A DNA stretch of 64,000 nt, from contig NZ_QUNS01000003.1 in NCBI RefSeq assembly GCF_003387615.1, positions 332,190 to 396,189 on the forward strand, in the 5' to 3' direction. Every line of letters begins with the position of its first letter. The stretch's first letter is position 1. The stretch is from Tenacibaculum gallaicum. Its GTDB lineage: Bacteria; Bacteroidota; Bacteroidia; Flavobacteriales; Flavobacteriaceae. Shown piece after piece: positions 1-9,586 of this stretch. The notes beneath the pieces were generated by a model. It made no database searches and was not told the origin of the DNA. It saw only the letters and a program-made list of their open reading frames with translations. Position numbers and translations under genes: made by a program.

Positions 1-1127
1 TGCAAACTTTTATCTGCATCCTTCACTTGAATAGATAATTGGCACCCTCTTTCTTTCGGGTTAGATGGTGTAATTATTTTAATGCTGGCCGTATCAATCT
101 GATTGATTAAGTATTCAAAATATCCCGTTAATTTTTCCGACTTAGCTCTTAACGCTTCCATTCCTACTTCTTCAAACATATCTAGTGAAGCTCTAATCGC
201 TGCCATTGATAAAATTGGCGGATTACTCAACTGCCAACCTTCTCCTCCCGCCATTACATCAAAGGGTTGACGCATGTTAAAACGAGTTTCTTTATTATGG
301 TTCCACCATCCTGCAAAACGCGGTAAGTCTTTATTGTGTGCATGTTTTTCATGTACGAATAAGCCTCCTAAACTTCCTGGGCCTGAGTTTAGATATTTAT
401 AGGTACACCAAGCAGCGAAATCAACTCCGCTATTGTGCAATTCTGGAGAAATATTTCCAGCACCGTGTGCTAAGTCAATTCCCACCATGCAATTTTTAGC
501 GTGTCCAATTTCTGCAATACGTTTGATACCTAAATACTGTCCTGTATAATAATTCACACCACCTATCAACAACAAAGCTATTTCATCACCTTGTTCATCA
601 ACTATTTTCTCCAAGTCTTCTATTCGTAATAACTCTTCTCCTTCACGAGGTTTCCACTCTATCAATCCTTCATCTATATCAAATCCATGAAATTTTAATT
701 GCGATTGCACAGCATATCTATCCGAAGGAAACGCATCACTTTCTATAACAATTTTATATTTTGTTTTAGTTGGTTGATAAAACGACACCATCAACAAATG
801 TAAGTTGGTTGTTAAGGTATTCATCACCACTACTTCTAATGGTTTTGCTCCTACTATTTTTGCCATTGAATTGGTTAAAAACTCATGATATGGCATCCAT
901 GGATTTCGAGCTTCAAAATGTCCTTCTACTCCATATTTTGCCCAATCGTCTAATTCTTGTTGAATATATTCTTGCGTTTGTTTAGGTTGTAGTCCAAGAG
1001 AATTCCCTGTAAAATACAACCAGTCATTTCCTTCTGCATCTTTTGGAATATGAAACTGCGCTCTTAAATGCGCTAAATTATCTTCTTTATCTAGTTGTTG
1101 TGCGTAATCAAGTGTTGGTTTGTACAT
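1..1127 (-). CDS. kynU: Kynureninase, C-terminus cut by window edge
   Basis: PLP enzyme that hydrolyses kynurenine to anthranilate (or 3-hydroxykynurenine to 3-hydroxyanthranilate) in cytoplasmic tryptophan breakdown. Read on the minus strand the protein starts MYKPTLDYAQQLDKEDN and shows family stretches: FTGNSLGLQP near residue 40, GGVNYYTGQ, the PLP-site D in GIDLAHGAGN and the Schiff-base lysine in WCTYKYLNSGPG, followed by a GGEGWQLSNPP segment. About 375 codons are present and the stop lies beyond base 1, so the last 40-50 residues are missing. The start is the only good ATG before the gap. A divergent IclR-type regulator begins 148 bp away. IclR proteins often control aromatic catabolism, so regulation of kynU by it is plausible but inferred. 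No frameshift seen. Confidence 0.93.
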   Translation of the reverse strand, partial: MYKPTLDYAQQLDKEDNLAHLRAQFHIPKDAEGNDWLYFTGNSLGLQPKQTQEYIQQELDDWAKYGVEGHFEARNPWMPYHEFLTNSMAKIVGAKPLEVVVMNTLTTNLHLLMVSFYQPTKTKYKIVIESDAFPSDRYAVQSQLKFHGFDIDEGLIEWKPREGEELLRIEDLEKIVDEQGDEIALLLIGGVNYYTGQYLGIKRIAEIGHAKNCMVGIDLAHGAGNISPELHNSGVDFAAWCTYKYLNSGPGSLGGLFVHEKHAHNKDLPRFAGWWNHNKETRFNMRQPFDVMAGGEGWQLSNPPILSMAAIRASLDMFEEVGMEALRAKSEKLTGYFEYLINQIDTASIKIITPSNPKERGCQLSIQVKDADKSL

Positions 1128-1275
1128 ACTTATCTTTATTTCTAAAAACCATTTTAAAGACACTAAAGATACTTCATTTTTGACTCAAAATAAAAACCAA
1201 AGTGTTTCATATACTAAAACATCGTTTTATAAACTTACCAATTTTTATTATATTAGTCAATATTTTTTTGAAAAA

Positions 1276-2052
1276 ATGAATACAAATTCTAAAAGTTTAA
1301 ATCAGTCCATCATCAAAGCATTTGCTGTTTTAGATGCTTTTACTAATGATAAAAAAGAGTGGGGTGTTAGAGAATTAGCTACTAGAACTGGCTATAACAA
1401 GAGTACCGTATACAGATTATTAAGCACTTTAGTTTCGTTAAATGCTGTGCAACAAAACGACAACGAAAAATACCAACTAGGAAGTAAATTATTTGAATTA
1501 GGGAACCGTGTTGCTATCTATAAATCACTAAGAAACTTAACTAACGAGTCTATACAAAAAGTAGCCTTAGAAATTCAGGAAACTGTTTTGTTGGGTATTT
1601 TAAAAGAACAACAAGTACTACACATTAATAAAGCAGACAGTTTACAAGGACTAAAAATAAGCACCTCTATTGGTTCTTACGCCCCTATTAATGGCAGCGC
1701 AATTGGAAAATTATTATTAGCTTTTTCTTCGTTAGAAACACAGAGAACTTTTTTTAGTTCAGTTACACCGCAATCATTCACTAAAAATACGATTACCTCA
1801 ACCTCAAAGCTCAAAAAGGAAATACAATTAATTCAGCAACAGAAATTTGCTTTAGATATTGAAGAGTTTGAAATTGGTTTGGTATGTATTGCAATACCCA
1901 TATACAACAAAAAAGGAAAGGTTATTGCTGGATTGAGCGCATCTGGACCTTCCAGTAGGTTTAAAATGAAAAATGTTGCTAGCTATATAAAAATCTTACA
2001 GAATGGTGCTGCTGAGATAGAAAATAGATTAAGTGATTTTAATAGTTTATAA
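1276..2052 (+). CDS. IclR family transcriptional regulator
   Basis: DNA-binding regulator of 258 residues, the usual IclR length. The N-terminal winged helix-turn-helix (residues about 10-70) contains KAFAVLDAFT, GVRELATRTGYNKSTVYRLL and a wing ending YQLGSKLFELG. The C-terminal effector-binding domain includes the typical segments INGSAIGKLLLAF, LDIEEFEIGLVCIAIPI and AGLSASGPSSRF. I placed the start at the ATG giving MNTNSKSLNQS because the frame upstream (to 1120) encodes low-complexity sequence that overlaps the divergent kynU start. It lies back to back with kynU, suggesting control of tryptophan/kynurenine catabolism (inference). The next gene, a Crp/Fnr-type regulator, begins 9 bp after the stop, so the two are probably co-transcribed. 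Confidence 0.93.
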   Translation: MNTNSKSLNQSIIKAFAVLDAFTNDKKEWGVRELATRTGYNKSTVYRLLSTLVSLNAVQQNDNEKYQLGSKLFELGNRVAIYKSLRNLTNESIQKVALEIQETVLLGILKEQQVLHINKADSLQGLKISTSIGSYAPINGSAIGKLLLAFSSLETQRTFFSSVTPQSFTKNTITSTSKLKKEIQLIQQQKFALDIEEFEIGLVCIAIPIYNKKGKVIAGLSASGPSSRFKMKNVASYIKILQNGAAEIENRLSDFNSL

Positions 2053-2061
2053 AATTGAATC

Positions 2062-2628
2062 ATGGAACAAATTAAAACACTTTTACAGTCTTTTGCTGAC
2101 ATTTCTGATAAAGATTCAGATTACTTTTATTCTAAACTCAAAAAGAAAACGCTTCAAAAAAAGGATACGCTATTAACCAAAGGAGAAACAGAAAACTACC
2201 TTTCTTTTGTTGAGGAAGGGGTTTTAAGATTGTTTATTCCAAAAATTGAAAACGATGTTACCTTTGGTTTTGTTTTTAAAAATAGCTTTATAAGTGCTTA
2301 TGACTCTTTTTTAACACAAACTCCATCTGAATATAGTATTGAAACGTTGACTCCTACTATTTTATGGAGATTATCTTCTAATGATTTAGAAAGCATCTAT
2401 CAAAATACTTCTATTGGTAATGAAATTGGAAGAAAAAATGCCGAAAGTTTATTCTTGCTAAAGTCAAAACGAGAGCTTTCTTTATTAAACAACACCCCTG
2501 AAGAACGATACCTTAACCTTTTTCATGAAAGACCTGAGTTAATCAAGCAAATTCCATTAAAATATATAGCTTCTTATATTGGGGTAACTCCACAAGCGTT
2601 GAGTAGAATTAGAAAACGAATTTATTAA
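2062..2628 (+). CDS. Crp/Fnr family transcriptional regulator
   Basis: A 188-residue Crp/Fnr-like protein. Residues about 20-115 form a cyclic-nucleotide-binding-type beta barrel (KKKTLQKKDTLLTKGE, LSFVEEGVLRLF). The C-terminal part (about 145-188) is a short helix-turn-helix with LKYIASYIGVTPQALSRIRK, the usual recognition helix of the Bacteroidetes small Crp-like group. The barrel lacks the Arg/Ser phosphate-binding cassette of true cAMP receptors, so the ligand is unknown. It follows the IclR gene by 9 bp and precedes a DoxX-like gene by 57 bp. Such regulators are commonly paired with small membrane or redox genes in Bacteroidetes, so control of the DoxX gene is the simplest guess. Confidence 0.9.
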   Translation: MEQIKTLLQSFADISDKDSDYFYSKLKKKTLQKKDTLLTKGETENYLSFVEEGVLRLFIPKIENDVTFGFVFKNSFISAYDSFLTQTPSEYSIETLTPTILWRLSSNDLESIYQNTSIGNEIGRKNAESLFLLKSKRELSLLNNTPEERYLNLFHERPELIKQIPLKYIASYIGVTPQALSRIRKRIY

Positions 2629-2685
2629 CCCAAGTTCATTGATTGTTTTTAAAAGTTTATTCAATTTTGAGAAAAATTTTAATCA

Positions 2686-3138
2686 ATGAAACCATTATTT
2701 GTTTTACTAATCATTTTTATAATTTCTACAGGAGTTCAGAAACTATTTTTAAAAAGTGTGAACTATACTCTTTCTGGCAGAATCGCCATGTGTGCTATGT
2801 TGCTATTTACTGCTTTAGGACACTTTTTATTTATAGATGGCATGAGTAAAATGATTCCGAATTTTATCCCTTTAAAATCATCTATAGTAATACTAACAGG
2901 CGTGTTTGAAATTATATTGGCAATTGGTTTACTATTACCAAACTACCAAAAAACTACGGGCTGGATTCTTATTGTATTCCTTGTATTAATGTTACCCGCC
3001 AACATAAAAGCAAGCTTGGAGAACTTAAACTATCAAACGGGTACTTATGATGGAAAGGGGCTTTCTTATTTATGGTTTAGAGTTCCTTTACAGTTCTTTT
3101 TTATTGCTTGGGTGTACTTTTCTACTTTAAAAAAGTAA
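2686..3138 (+). CDS. DoxX-like integral membrane protein
   Basis: A 150-residue protein with four predicted membrane helices: residues about 3-20 (LFVLLIIFIISTGVQKLF), 33-52, 65-85 (VILTGVFEIILAIGLLLP) and 90-108, with a last hydrophobic stretch near 130-147. The layout GRIAMCAMLLFTALGHFLF, the SSIVILTGVFEIILAIGLL block and a following LP motif are typical of DoxX/DoxX-like proteins. Family members are small inner-membrane proteins of varied or unknown function, some tied to quinone or thiol redox. It probably belongs to the IclR-Crp transcription unit. An overlapping frame from 2643 was ignored as a shadow. Confidence 0.8.
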   Translation: MKPLFVLLIIFIISTGVQKLFLKSVNYTLSGRIAMCAMLLFTALGHFLFIDGMSKMIPNFIPLKSSIVILTGVFEIILAIGLLLPNYQKTTGWILIVFLVLMLPANIKASLENLNYQTGTYDGKGLSYLWFRVPLQFFFIAWVYFSTLKK

Positions 3139-3150
3139 TTATAATTAAAA

Positions 3151-3176
3151 AAGGTCTACATTTTACTGTAGACCTT
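3151..3176 (-). terminator. Rho-independent terminator of the serB-serA gene
   Basis: Perfect 10-bp stem AAGGTCTACA / TGTAGACCTT with a 6-nt loop. Read on the minus strand the stem is followed by a run of seven T, placing it 30 bp after the stop of the minus-strand serB-serA gene. It also closes the convergent DoxX unit. Confidence 0.8.
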
Positions 3177-3205
3177 GAACAATATAATTTGTTTAGAACA
3201 TGTAC

Positions 3206-5098
3206 TTAATATAATACTCTAAACTTAATGGTTCCTTCTACCTTTTTAAGCTTTGTTATTACTTCTTGGTTATATTCCTTATCCACATCAGTAATTACAT
3301 AACCTACCTTCTCATCAGTAGATAAGTATTGACCCGTAATGTTCAACTCATATTTTGCTAATACTTTATTGATTTTCGCCATCACGCCAGGTACGTTTTT
3401 ATGAATATGTAAAAAACGGTGTGCGTTTTTATGCTTTGGCAAGCGAATATTTGGGAAATTTACCGCATCTACCGTATTTCCAGAATTGATATATGCCATA
3501 ATTTTGTTTGGAACAAAATCAGCTATATCTTTTTGAGCTTCTTCAGTGCTTCCTCCTACATGCGGTGTTAAAATCACATTATCCAGCCCTTTTAACTCCG
3601 TATAAAAATCACCATTTTTTCTTGGCTCTTCAGGATAAACATCCACTGCAGCTCCAGCAATTTTACCTGATTTTAACGCACTCACTAATGCTTCAATATC
3701 TACCACAAACCCACGAGATAAGTTCACCAAGTGTGCACCATTTTTCATTTGTGCTATTTCCTCTTTTCCTATGTAGTTTTTATTTGCTGAATTATCATCA
3801 ACATGTAACGTAACTACATCTGAAATATTCAATAATTCATTTAATGTATCTATTTTTGTGGCATTTCCTAAAGACAGTTTATCTTCTACATCATAATAAT
3901 ACACATCCATACCTAAAGCTTCAGCTAATACAGATAATTGTTTACCAATGTTTCCGTATCCAACAATGCCAAGTTTTTTACCGCGAACCTCTCTTGAACC
4001 TTGTGCTGTTTTATTCCATTGACCGTTATGGATTTCTGTACTTCTTTGAAACACACTACGCATTAACATTATAATCTCTCCAATAGCTAATTCAACCACC
4101 GAACGTGTGTTACTATATGGTGCATTAAAAACCACTACTCCATTCTCTTTACAAGCTTCTAAATCAATCTGCTTCGTACCAATACAAAAAGCAGAAACTA
4201 CCATTAACTTTTCGGCAGCTTCAATAACTTTACGAGTTACTTGTGTTTTAGAACGGATTCCTAACACATGAACATCTTTTAATTTTTCAATTAATTCATC
4301 TTCTGATAAACTTCTTGATACAGTTTCTACTGAAAACCCATCACCTGTTAGCTTTGTAAAAGCATCAGAGTGTACGTTTTCTAATAATAATATCTTAATT
4401 CTGTTCTTTGGGTATGATAAGTTTCTAGGCAATTTGTTAACGTATAAAAATTCATCTAAATTCGGCGTAATATGGTCGGCATTTGCAATCGTTTTATCCC
4501 TCGATACATTCTCTGTATATGCAAAAAAAGTATCAGCAACACCTGCTTCTTTGGTAACTGCATCACTATACCCATCACCAATAACTTGCACTTCACCTTC
4601 TAAATTTAAGGATTTTAAACAATCTATCTTACCATTATGTTTAGATAATGGGTTTTCCGTGTCAAATCCAACAATAATTCCATCGTTATCAAACTCAAAA
4701 GTATTTGCAAATACTCTTTCTGAAGGAATATTATACTCCGCAACTATAGGATCAATAAACTCTTTAAACCCTGCTGAAATCACATAAATATCATCAGAAA
4801 AACTTTCAAAAAACTCTTTATTTCTTTCGATAGAAGGAGACACTTTTTGTCTCAATTCTTCAATTAACAAAGGTAAATCTGACTTTTTAGCACTTAATAA
4901 CTGAATACGTTTTTCTAAGGATTCCGTAAAGGATACTTCTCCATCAATTCCTTGATTGGTAATATGGATTACTTCTTGAATAATCTCTTCCTTTTTTTGA
5001 TTTCCTGTTAAAGTGATTTCAGCTAAAACATCTAATGCTTCCACACTGGTTAGTGTGCTATCGAAATCGAAAACGAAATTTCGTTTTACTAAATTCAT
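3206..5098 (-). CDS. serA: SerB-SerA fusion: phosphoserine phosphatase + 3-phosphoglycerate dehydrogenase
   Basis: A 630-residue bifunctional-looking enzyme. Residues 1 to about 215 are a HAD phosphatase of SerB type: catalytic VFDFDSTLT near residues 9-16, VISAGFKEFI in the middle, and VIGDGYSDA for the metal-binding aspartates. From about 235 it is a D-3-phosphoglycerate dehydrogenase: NAD-binding GIVGYGNIGKQL, LVNLSRGFVVD, and LTPHVGGSTEEAQ with the catalytic His. A regulatory ACT domain closes the protein (HIHKNVPGVMAKINKVL). It would carry the first and last steps of serine synthesis, with serC missing from the window. I chose the internal ATG giving MNLVKRNFVF: the 23 codons upstream of it are not family-like and the HAD motif sits at the normal distance from this start. 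A -7-like CAAAGGTT (minus strand) lies about 50 bp upstream. Confidence 0.93.
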   Translation of the reverse strand: MNLVKRNFVFDFDSTLTSVEALDVLAEITLTGNQKKEEIIQEVIHITNQGIDGEVSFTESLEKRIQLLSAKKSDLPLLIEELRQKVSPSIERNKEFFESFSDDIYVISAGFKEFIDPIVAEYNIPSERVFANTFEFDNDGIIVGFDTENPLSKHNGKIDCLKSLNLEGEVQVIGDGYSDAVTKEAGVADTFFAYTENVSRDKTIANADHITPNLDEFLYVNKLPRNLSYPKNRIKILLLENVHSDAFTKLTGDGFSVETVSRSLSEDELIEKLKDVHVLGIRSKTQVTRKVIEAAEKLMVVSAFCIGTKQIDLEACKENGVVVFNAPYSNTRSVVELAIGEIIMLMRSVFQRSTEIHNGQWNKTAQGSREVRGKKLGIVGYGNIGKQLSVLAEALGMDVYYYDVEDKLSLGNATKIDTLNELLNISDVVTLHVDDNSANKNYIGKEEIAQMKNGAHLVNLSRGFVVDIEALVSALKSGKIAGAAVDVYPEEPRKNGDFYTELKGLDNVILTPHVGGSTEEAQKDIADFVPNKIMAYINSGNTVDAVNFPNIRLPKHKNAHRFLHIHKNVPGVMAKINKVLAKYELNITGQYLSTDEKVGYVITDVDKEYNQEVITKLKKVEGTIKFRVLY

Positions 5099-5266
5099 GT
5101 TATTTATTTGTGTTTTTCTTGTTGTGTTGTTAAGCCAACGAATGTACAAAGGTTTTCTTAAAAACACATATTACGAACCTCTTAAGTTTCAGTTTTTAAC
5201 TAAAGGAAACACACTTTTTAAAAGCTATTACTTTTTAAGGTTTTACCCCTCTAAAAAGCTTCAATT

Positions 5267-6076
5267 TTAAACCAGTAAGAACAACCACCAAAAGATGGGT
5301 ATAGCTTCAACCCAGAAAGAACTATAATATTTAGATTGATTTACTTTTGCCCTCATCAATAGAGCTAAAAGTACAGAAAACAACACCAAAAAAACAGTTC
5401 TGAAATGAGTATTAGGACTAATAACAAACTCCAACACCAAACATAAACCCAACAAAACAGCACCAAATTTTTTTGTATTTTCTATCCCTATTTTTTTAGG
5501 AATCGTTTGTAAAGAAATAGCATCATATTGTACATCTCTAATATCAAAAGGGAGAATTAATATCACCACTAATAAAAACCGTTGTACCGCAGATAGGTAC
5601 ACTTTACTTGTAAAAAAAGTTTCGCTCGCATATACTGGCAATAATACCGTAGTACTCGCCCATACCAAAGCCACCACTACTATTTTTAAATAACCAATAC
5701 TTCGTAAGTTTTTTTGAAACCCACTTAAAAAGGGCACCGCATATAAAAAAGTTAACAACCCAAAAGGTACAAAAAATAATAATGTTTTTAATGGAAGTAA
5801 CCATGCGTAATAACACATCAACAAGAAACAAATCAGTGAAAATACTTGAATAACTTGTAAATTTTTAGTCAAACTTCGGTGATGTAGTTTTGCAACACCA
5901 GCATATTTTACAAAGTTATACCCTGTAATTGTCGCAAAAAACACAAAAAAACCAAGTGATTCATCATACGAAAAACCAAAGTATAGCTCTGTAATTCTAA
6001 ACAAAGAAAACACAGATAAGGCTACATGAATACTAGAGTTTATATAAAAATCGAGTACTTTTTTTAAAAGCTTCAT
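5267..6076 (-). CDS. UbiA-like polytopic membrane protein, active-site motif degenerate
   Basis: A 269-residue protein with about eight hydrophobic helices (for example residues 15-35, 40-55, 75-92, 96-116, 127-150, 160-175, 200-220, 228-243). The overall shape and the segment LPFDIRDVQYDA (about 174-185) recall the second Asp-rich motif of UbiA prenyltransferases. The first motif, normally NDxxDxxxD, is replaced by NFVKYAGVA (about 54-62), so prenyl transfer cannot be assumed. Function unknown. It lies divergent from gcvP and downstream of no obvious partner. A frame at 5604-5831 on the same strand is a shadow. Confidence 0.7.
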   Translation of the reverse strand: MKLLKKVLDFYINSSIHVALSVFSLFRITELYFGFSYDESLGFFVFFATITGYNFVKYAGVAKLHHRSLTKNLQVIQVFSLICFLLMCYYAWLLPLKTLLFFVPFGLLTFLYAVPFLSGFQKNLRSIGYLKIVVVALVWASTTVLLPVYASETFFTSKVYLSAVQRFLLVVILILPFDIRDVQYDAISLQTIPKKIGIENTKKFGAVLLGLCLVLEFVISPNTHFRTVFLVLFSVLLALLMRAKVNQSKYYSSFWVEAIPIFWWLFLLV

Positions 6077-6174
6077 TCAACAAAAATAACTTTTCTGTTT
6101 ATAACCAGCTGTTTTGGTTAATAAAATATTGCTTTTAACAAAAAAATATGTAGTATCAAATCAACCAATTTCAC

Positions 6175-6182
6175 TATTTTTG
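6175..6182 (+). promoter_or_regulatory. -7 box of the gcvP promoter
   Basis: TATTTTTG fits the Bacteroidetes -7 consensus TAnnTTTG and lies 26 bp before the gcvP start. A clear -33 TTG at the expected spacing is not visible, so strength is uncertain. Confidence 0.55.
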
Positions 6183-6207
6183 AGGCACGAAAAACAACAA
6201 CACAATA

Positions 6208-9063
6208 ATGAACACAAATTCATTTCAACTAAGGCATATAGGTCCTCGTATTAAAGATCAGGATCAAATGCTTCAAACAATTGGCATAGAGAGTTTAGAC
6301 CAATTGATTTACGAAACTATTCCCGACGATATCCGCTTACATAAAGAGTTAAATTTAGCTCCTGCAATGAGCGAATATGAATACCTAAATCACATTAACG
6401 AATTAGGTGCAAAAAACAACGTTTTTAAAAGTTATATCGGTTTAGGATATCACGAAGCTATTATACCTAGCGTTATACAACGTAATATTTTAGAAAACCC
6501 GGGATGGTATACTGCTTATACCCCTTACCAAGCTGAAATAGCGCAAGGGCGTTTAGAAGCCTTGTTAAATTATCAAACTATGATTTGTGATTTAACAGGA
6601 ATGGAATTAGCCAATGCTTCATTATTAGACGAAAGTACTGCAGCTGCAGAGGCCATGGCGTTATTATTTGACGTTCGTGAAAGGGCACAAAAAAAAGCTA
6701 ACGTAAATAAGTTCTTTGTTTCAGAAGAAATTTTACCACAAACCTTATCAGTATTACAAACACGTGCTATTCCTATCGGAATTGAATTAGTAGTTGGTAA
6801 TCATGAAGAATTTGATTTTTCTGAAGAATTCTACGGTGCTATCGTACAATACCCTGGAAAGCATGGACAAGTGTATGATTACACCGATTTCGTAGCTAAT
6901 TGTAACGCAAACAATATTAAAGTAGCGGTTGCTGCTGATATTTTATCATTAGTAAAGTTAAAAGCTCCTGCTGAATTTGGTGCTGATGTTGTGGTAGGTA
7001 CTACACAACGTTTTGGTATTCCTTTAGGATATGGAGGGCCTCACGCTGGATATTTTGCAACGAAAGAAGCTTACAAGCGTAGTATTCCTGGTCGTATTAT
7101 TGGAGTTACCAAAGATGTTGACGGTGATCGTGCGCTACGTATGGCATTACAAACACGTGAGCAACACATTAAACGTGAAAAAGCAACTTCAAACATTTGT
7201 ACTGCACAGGTATTATTAGCAGTTATGGCAGGTATGTATGCTGTTTACCACGGTAAAGATGGTTTGCAATACATTGCAGATCGTGTACACACAAGCACTA
7301 CAACCTTAGCAAAAGCGTTAAACGATTTAGGTTTCAAACAAAAAAATAGTGCTTATTTTGATACTATTTTGGTTGAAGTTGAAACAGACAAATTACGTCC
7401 AGTAGCAGAAGCAAACGGAGTCAACTTTAACTACATTGATGAAAACCATATTTCAATCTCTGTAAATGAAACCGTTGGATTAAAAGAAATCAACGAAATT
7501 GTTGATTGCTTCGAACAAGCATTCAATATCAAAGACATTTTAGTTACTGAATTTACTACTACAGATGTAATTCCAGCAGACGTAAAGAGAGCAACTTCTT
7601 TTTTAGATAACGATATATTCAATACGTATCAATCAGAAACTGACATGATGCGTTATATCAAAAAATTAGAGCGTAAAGATTTAGCATTAAATCACTCAAT
7701 GATTTCTTTAGGGTCTTGTACCATGAAGTTGAATGCTGCTTCTGAAATGTTACCGTTGAGTAATCCTCAATGGGGAAATATTCACCCGTTTGCACCATTA
7801 AACCAAGCTGAAGGATATCAAATCATGTTAGATAACCTTGAAAAACAATTAAATGTGATTACTGGTTTTGCAGGTACTTCTTTACAACCTAACTCTGGTG
7901 CACAAGGTGAATTTGCTGGATTAATGACTATTAGAGCGTATCACGAAGCAAATGGTGACACCAACAGAAACATCTGTTTAATTCCTGCATCTGCTCACGG
8001 AACGAACCCTGCATCTGCTGTTATGGCGGGTATGAAGGTAGTAGTTACCAAAACAGATGAAAGAGGAAACATCGACGTAGAAGATTTACGTGCAAAAGCT
8101 GAAAAACACGCTGATAATTTAGCTGCTTTAATGGTAACTTACCCATCTACGCATGGAGTATTTGAAAAGGCTATTAAAGAAATTACGCAAATTATTCACG
8201 ATAATGGCGGACAAGTATATATGGACGGTGCCAACATGAACGCACAGGTAGGATTAACAAACCCTGCAACCATTGGTGCTGATGTTTGTCACTTAAACTT
8301 ACACAAAACATTTGCAATACCACATGGTGGTGGTGGACCAGGTGTTGGACCAATTTGTGTAGCACCACAATTAGTTCCGTTTTTACCTACCAATCCAATA
8401 ATAGCAACTGGTGGAAACAATGCCATTACTGCTATTTCAGCAGCTCCTTGGGGTTCTGCTTTAGTATGTTTAATTTCTTACGGATACATTACTATGTTAG
8501 GTGCTGACGGGTTAACAAACTCTACTAAGAATGCTATTTTAAACGCAAACTATATTAAAGAGCGTTTAAAAGGACACTTTAGTACTTTATATACAGGAGA
8601 AATGAACCGTGCTGCTCACGAAATGATTTTAGACTGTCGTGAGTTTAAACAAAATGGAATTGAGGTTACTGACATTGCGAAACGTTTAATGGACTACGGA
8701 TTCCACGCACCTACCGTATCTTTCCCTGTAGCGGGAACAATTATGGTAGAGCCAACCGAATCTGAAGGCGTTACTGAATTAGATCGTTTTTGTGATGCCT
8801 TAATCTCTATTAGAAAAGAGATTGCTGAAGCAAGCAAGGAAACTCCTAACAACCCGCTTAAAAACGCACCACATACACAAGAAATGTTAACTGCTGATGA
8901 ATGGGATTTACCATACTCTCGTAAGCAGGCAGCATTTCCTTTAGAGTATATTGCAGACAATAAGTTTTGGCCTTCTGTACGTCGTGTAGACGATGCTTTT
9001 GGTGATCGTAACTTAATTTGCTCTTGTAATCCTATTGAAGATTATATGGAAGCGGAAGCTTAA
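6208..9063 (+). CDS. gcvP: Glycine dehydrogenase (decarboxylating), P-protein of the glycine cleavage system
   Basis: A 951-residue single-chain P-protein, the normal length for the fused form. It decarboxylates glycine with PLP and passes the aminomethyl group to lipoylated H-protein in the cytoplasm. Signatures in order: N-terminal [42 protein letters not shown] split as expected, [20 protein letters not shown] block (here [11 protein letters not shown]), [13 protein letters not shown], then the second half with [25 protein letters not shown] [22 protein letters not shown], and the PLP lysine in [18 protein letters not shown]. Other gcv genes (gcvT, gcvH) are not adjacent. This is usual in Bacteroidetes. 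It has its own promoter and a strong terminator, so it is monocistronic. Confidence 0.98.
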   Translation: MNTNSFQLRHIGPRIKDQDQMLQTIGIESLDQLIYETIPDDIRLHKELNLAPAMSEYEYLNHINELGAKNNVFKSYIGLGYHEAIIPSVIQRNILENPGWYTAYTPYQAEIAQGRLEALLNYQTMICDLTGMELANASLLDESTAAAEAMALLFDVRERAQKKANVNKFFVSEEILPQTLSVLQTRAIPIGIELVVGNHEEFDFSEEFYGAIVQYPGKHGQVYDYTDFVANCNANNIKVAVAADILSLVKLKAPAEFGADVVVGTTQRFGIPLGYGGPHAGYFATKEAYKRSIPGRIIGVTKDVDGDRALRMALQTREQHIKREKATSNICTAQVLLAVMAGMYAVYHGKDGLQYIADRVHTSTTTLAKALNDLGFKQKNSAYFDTILVEVETDKLRPVAEANGVNFNYIDENHISISVNETVGLKEINEIVDCFEQAFNIKDILVTEFTTTDVIPADVKRATSFLDNDIFNTYQSETDMMRYIKKLERKDLALNHSMISLGSCTMKLNAASEMLPLSNPQWGNIHPFAPLNQAEGYQIMLDNLEKQLNVITGFAGTSLQPNSGAQGEFAGLMTIRAYHEANGDTNRNICLIPASAHGTNPASAVMAGMKVVVTKTDERGNIDVEDLRAKAEKHADNLAALMVTYPSTHGVFEKAIKEITQIIHDNGGQVYMDGANMNAQVGLTNPATIGADVCHLNLHKTFAIPHGGGGPGVGPICVAPQLVPFLPTNPIIATGGNNAITAISAAPWGSALVCLISYGYITMLGADGLTNSTKNAILNANYIKERLKGHFSTLYTGEMNRAAHEMILDCREFKQNGIEVTDIAKRLMDYGFHAPTVSFPVAGTIMVEPTESEGVTELDRFCDALISIRKEIAEASKETPNNPLKNAPHTQEMLTADEWDLPYSRKQAAFPLEYIADNKFWPSVRRVDDAFGDRNLICSCNPIEDYMEAEA

Positions 9064-9085
9064 AAACAACATTCAATACAAATTC

Positions 9086-9117
9086 AAAAAACCTCATCAA
9101 AAAAAGATGAGGTTTTT
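9086..9117 (+). terminator. Rho-independent terminator of gcvP
   Basis: Stem AAAAACCTCATC / GATGAGGTTTTT (12 bp) with an A-rich 8-nt loop and trailing T run, 23 bp after the gcvP stop. Confidence 0.85.
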
Positions 9118-9140
9118 GCTTTTATAAACTACGATAAAAC

Positions 9141-9224
9141 GGTCATTTCGAGTGATAACGAGAAACCTCATGAATCAGAGTAACTCATAACTTTAAGACC
9201 TCTCATATCCATTCGAGGTGACGG
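9141..9224. repeat. Palindromic repeat, family A copy 1
   Basis: Left arm begins GTCATTTCGAGTGATAACGA and the right arm, read in reverse complement, begins GTCACCTCGAATGGATATGA. The centre carries TCATGAATCAGAGTAACTCA. The same centre recurs at 9494-9530 and 63850-63890. It looks like a dispersed extragenic palindrome able to fold as one long hairpin. No coding potential. Confidence 0.65.
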
Positions 9225-9312
9225 TAATTGAGAAAAAGATTGCTTCGTCCTACCTCCTCGCAAAGACGATAATAAAACGTCCTCTGAAAGCAAGCCGAAA
9301 ATTACATCTAAC

Positions 9313-9436
9313 TGTCACTTCGAGTGAAATTCACGAAACACAGTGAAGGGAATTTTGTATCGAGAAGTATTGGTAGTAACAAGGTTCTCGATACTATTTT
9401 ATTCCACTACGTTACACAAAATCACTCGAACTGACA
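9313..9436. repeat. Long extragenic palindrome, family B
   Basis: Outer arms TGTCACTTCGAGTGA (9313-9327) and TCACTCGAACTGACA (9422-9436) pair at 14 of 15 positions. Inner arms GTATCGAGAA (9357-9366) and TTCTCGATAC (9385-9394) pair perfectly. The whole would fold as a bulged cruciform-like hairpin of about 124 nt. Arms of this type (GTCAGTTCGAGTGA) are familiar to me as dispersed repeats in flavobacterial genomes. Confidence 0.65.
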
Positions 9437-9483
9437 TTTCAACGTTATTACGAACAAACACTGAACACAATCTAAGCGGAAAG

Positions 9484-9550
9484 TGACGTAATCTCATGAA
9501 TAGAAGTAACTCATAACTTTGAGATTTCTCGCTATCGCTCGAAAATGACT
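9484..9550. repeat. Palindromic repeat, family A copy 2
   Basis: TGACGTAATCTCATGAATAG at the left and GAGATTTCTCGCTATCGCTC toward the right, with the shared centre AGTAACTCATAACTTTGAGA. It lies just upstream of the transposase relic at 9587. The rest of the 9120-9670 gap holds no ORF that I can support. Confidence 0.6.
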
Positions 9551-9586
9551 GGAAGCGAGAAAAAGATTGCTTCACCAATAATGATT

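Noticed and set aside
1120..1275. N-terminal extension of the IclR regulator
   Set aside because: Overlaps the divergent kynU start and encodes low-complexity sequence; the family start fits 1276.
2643..2849. 68-codon frame overlapping the DoxX-like gene
   Set aside because: Shift product of a well-supported membrane protein gene.
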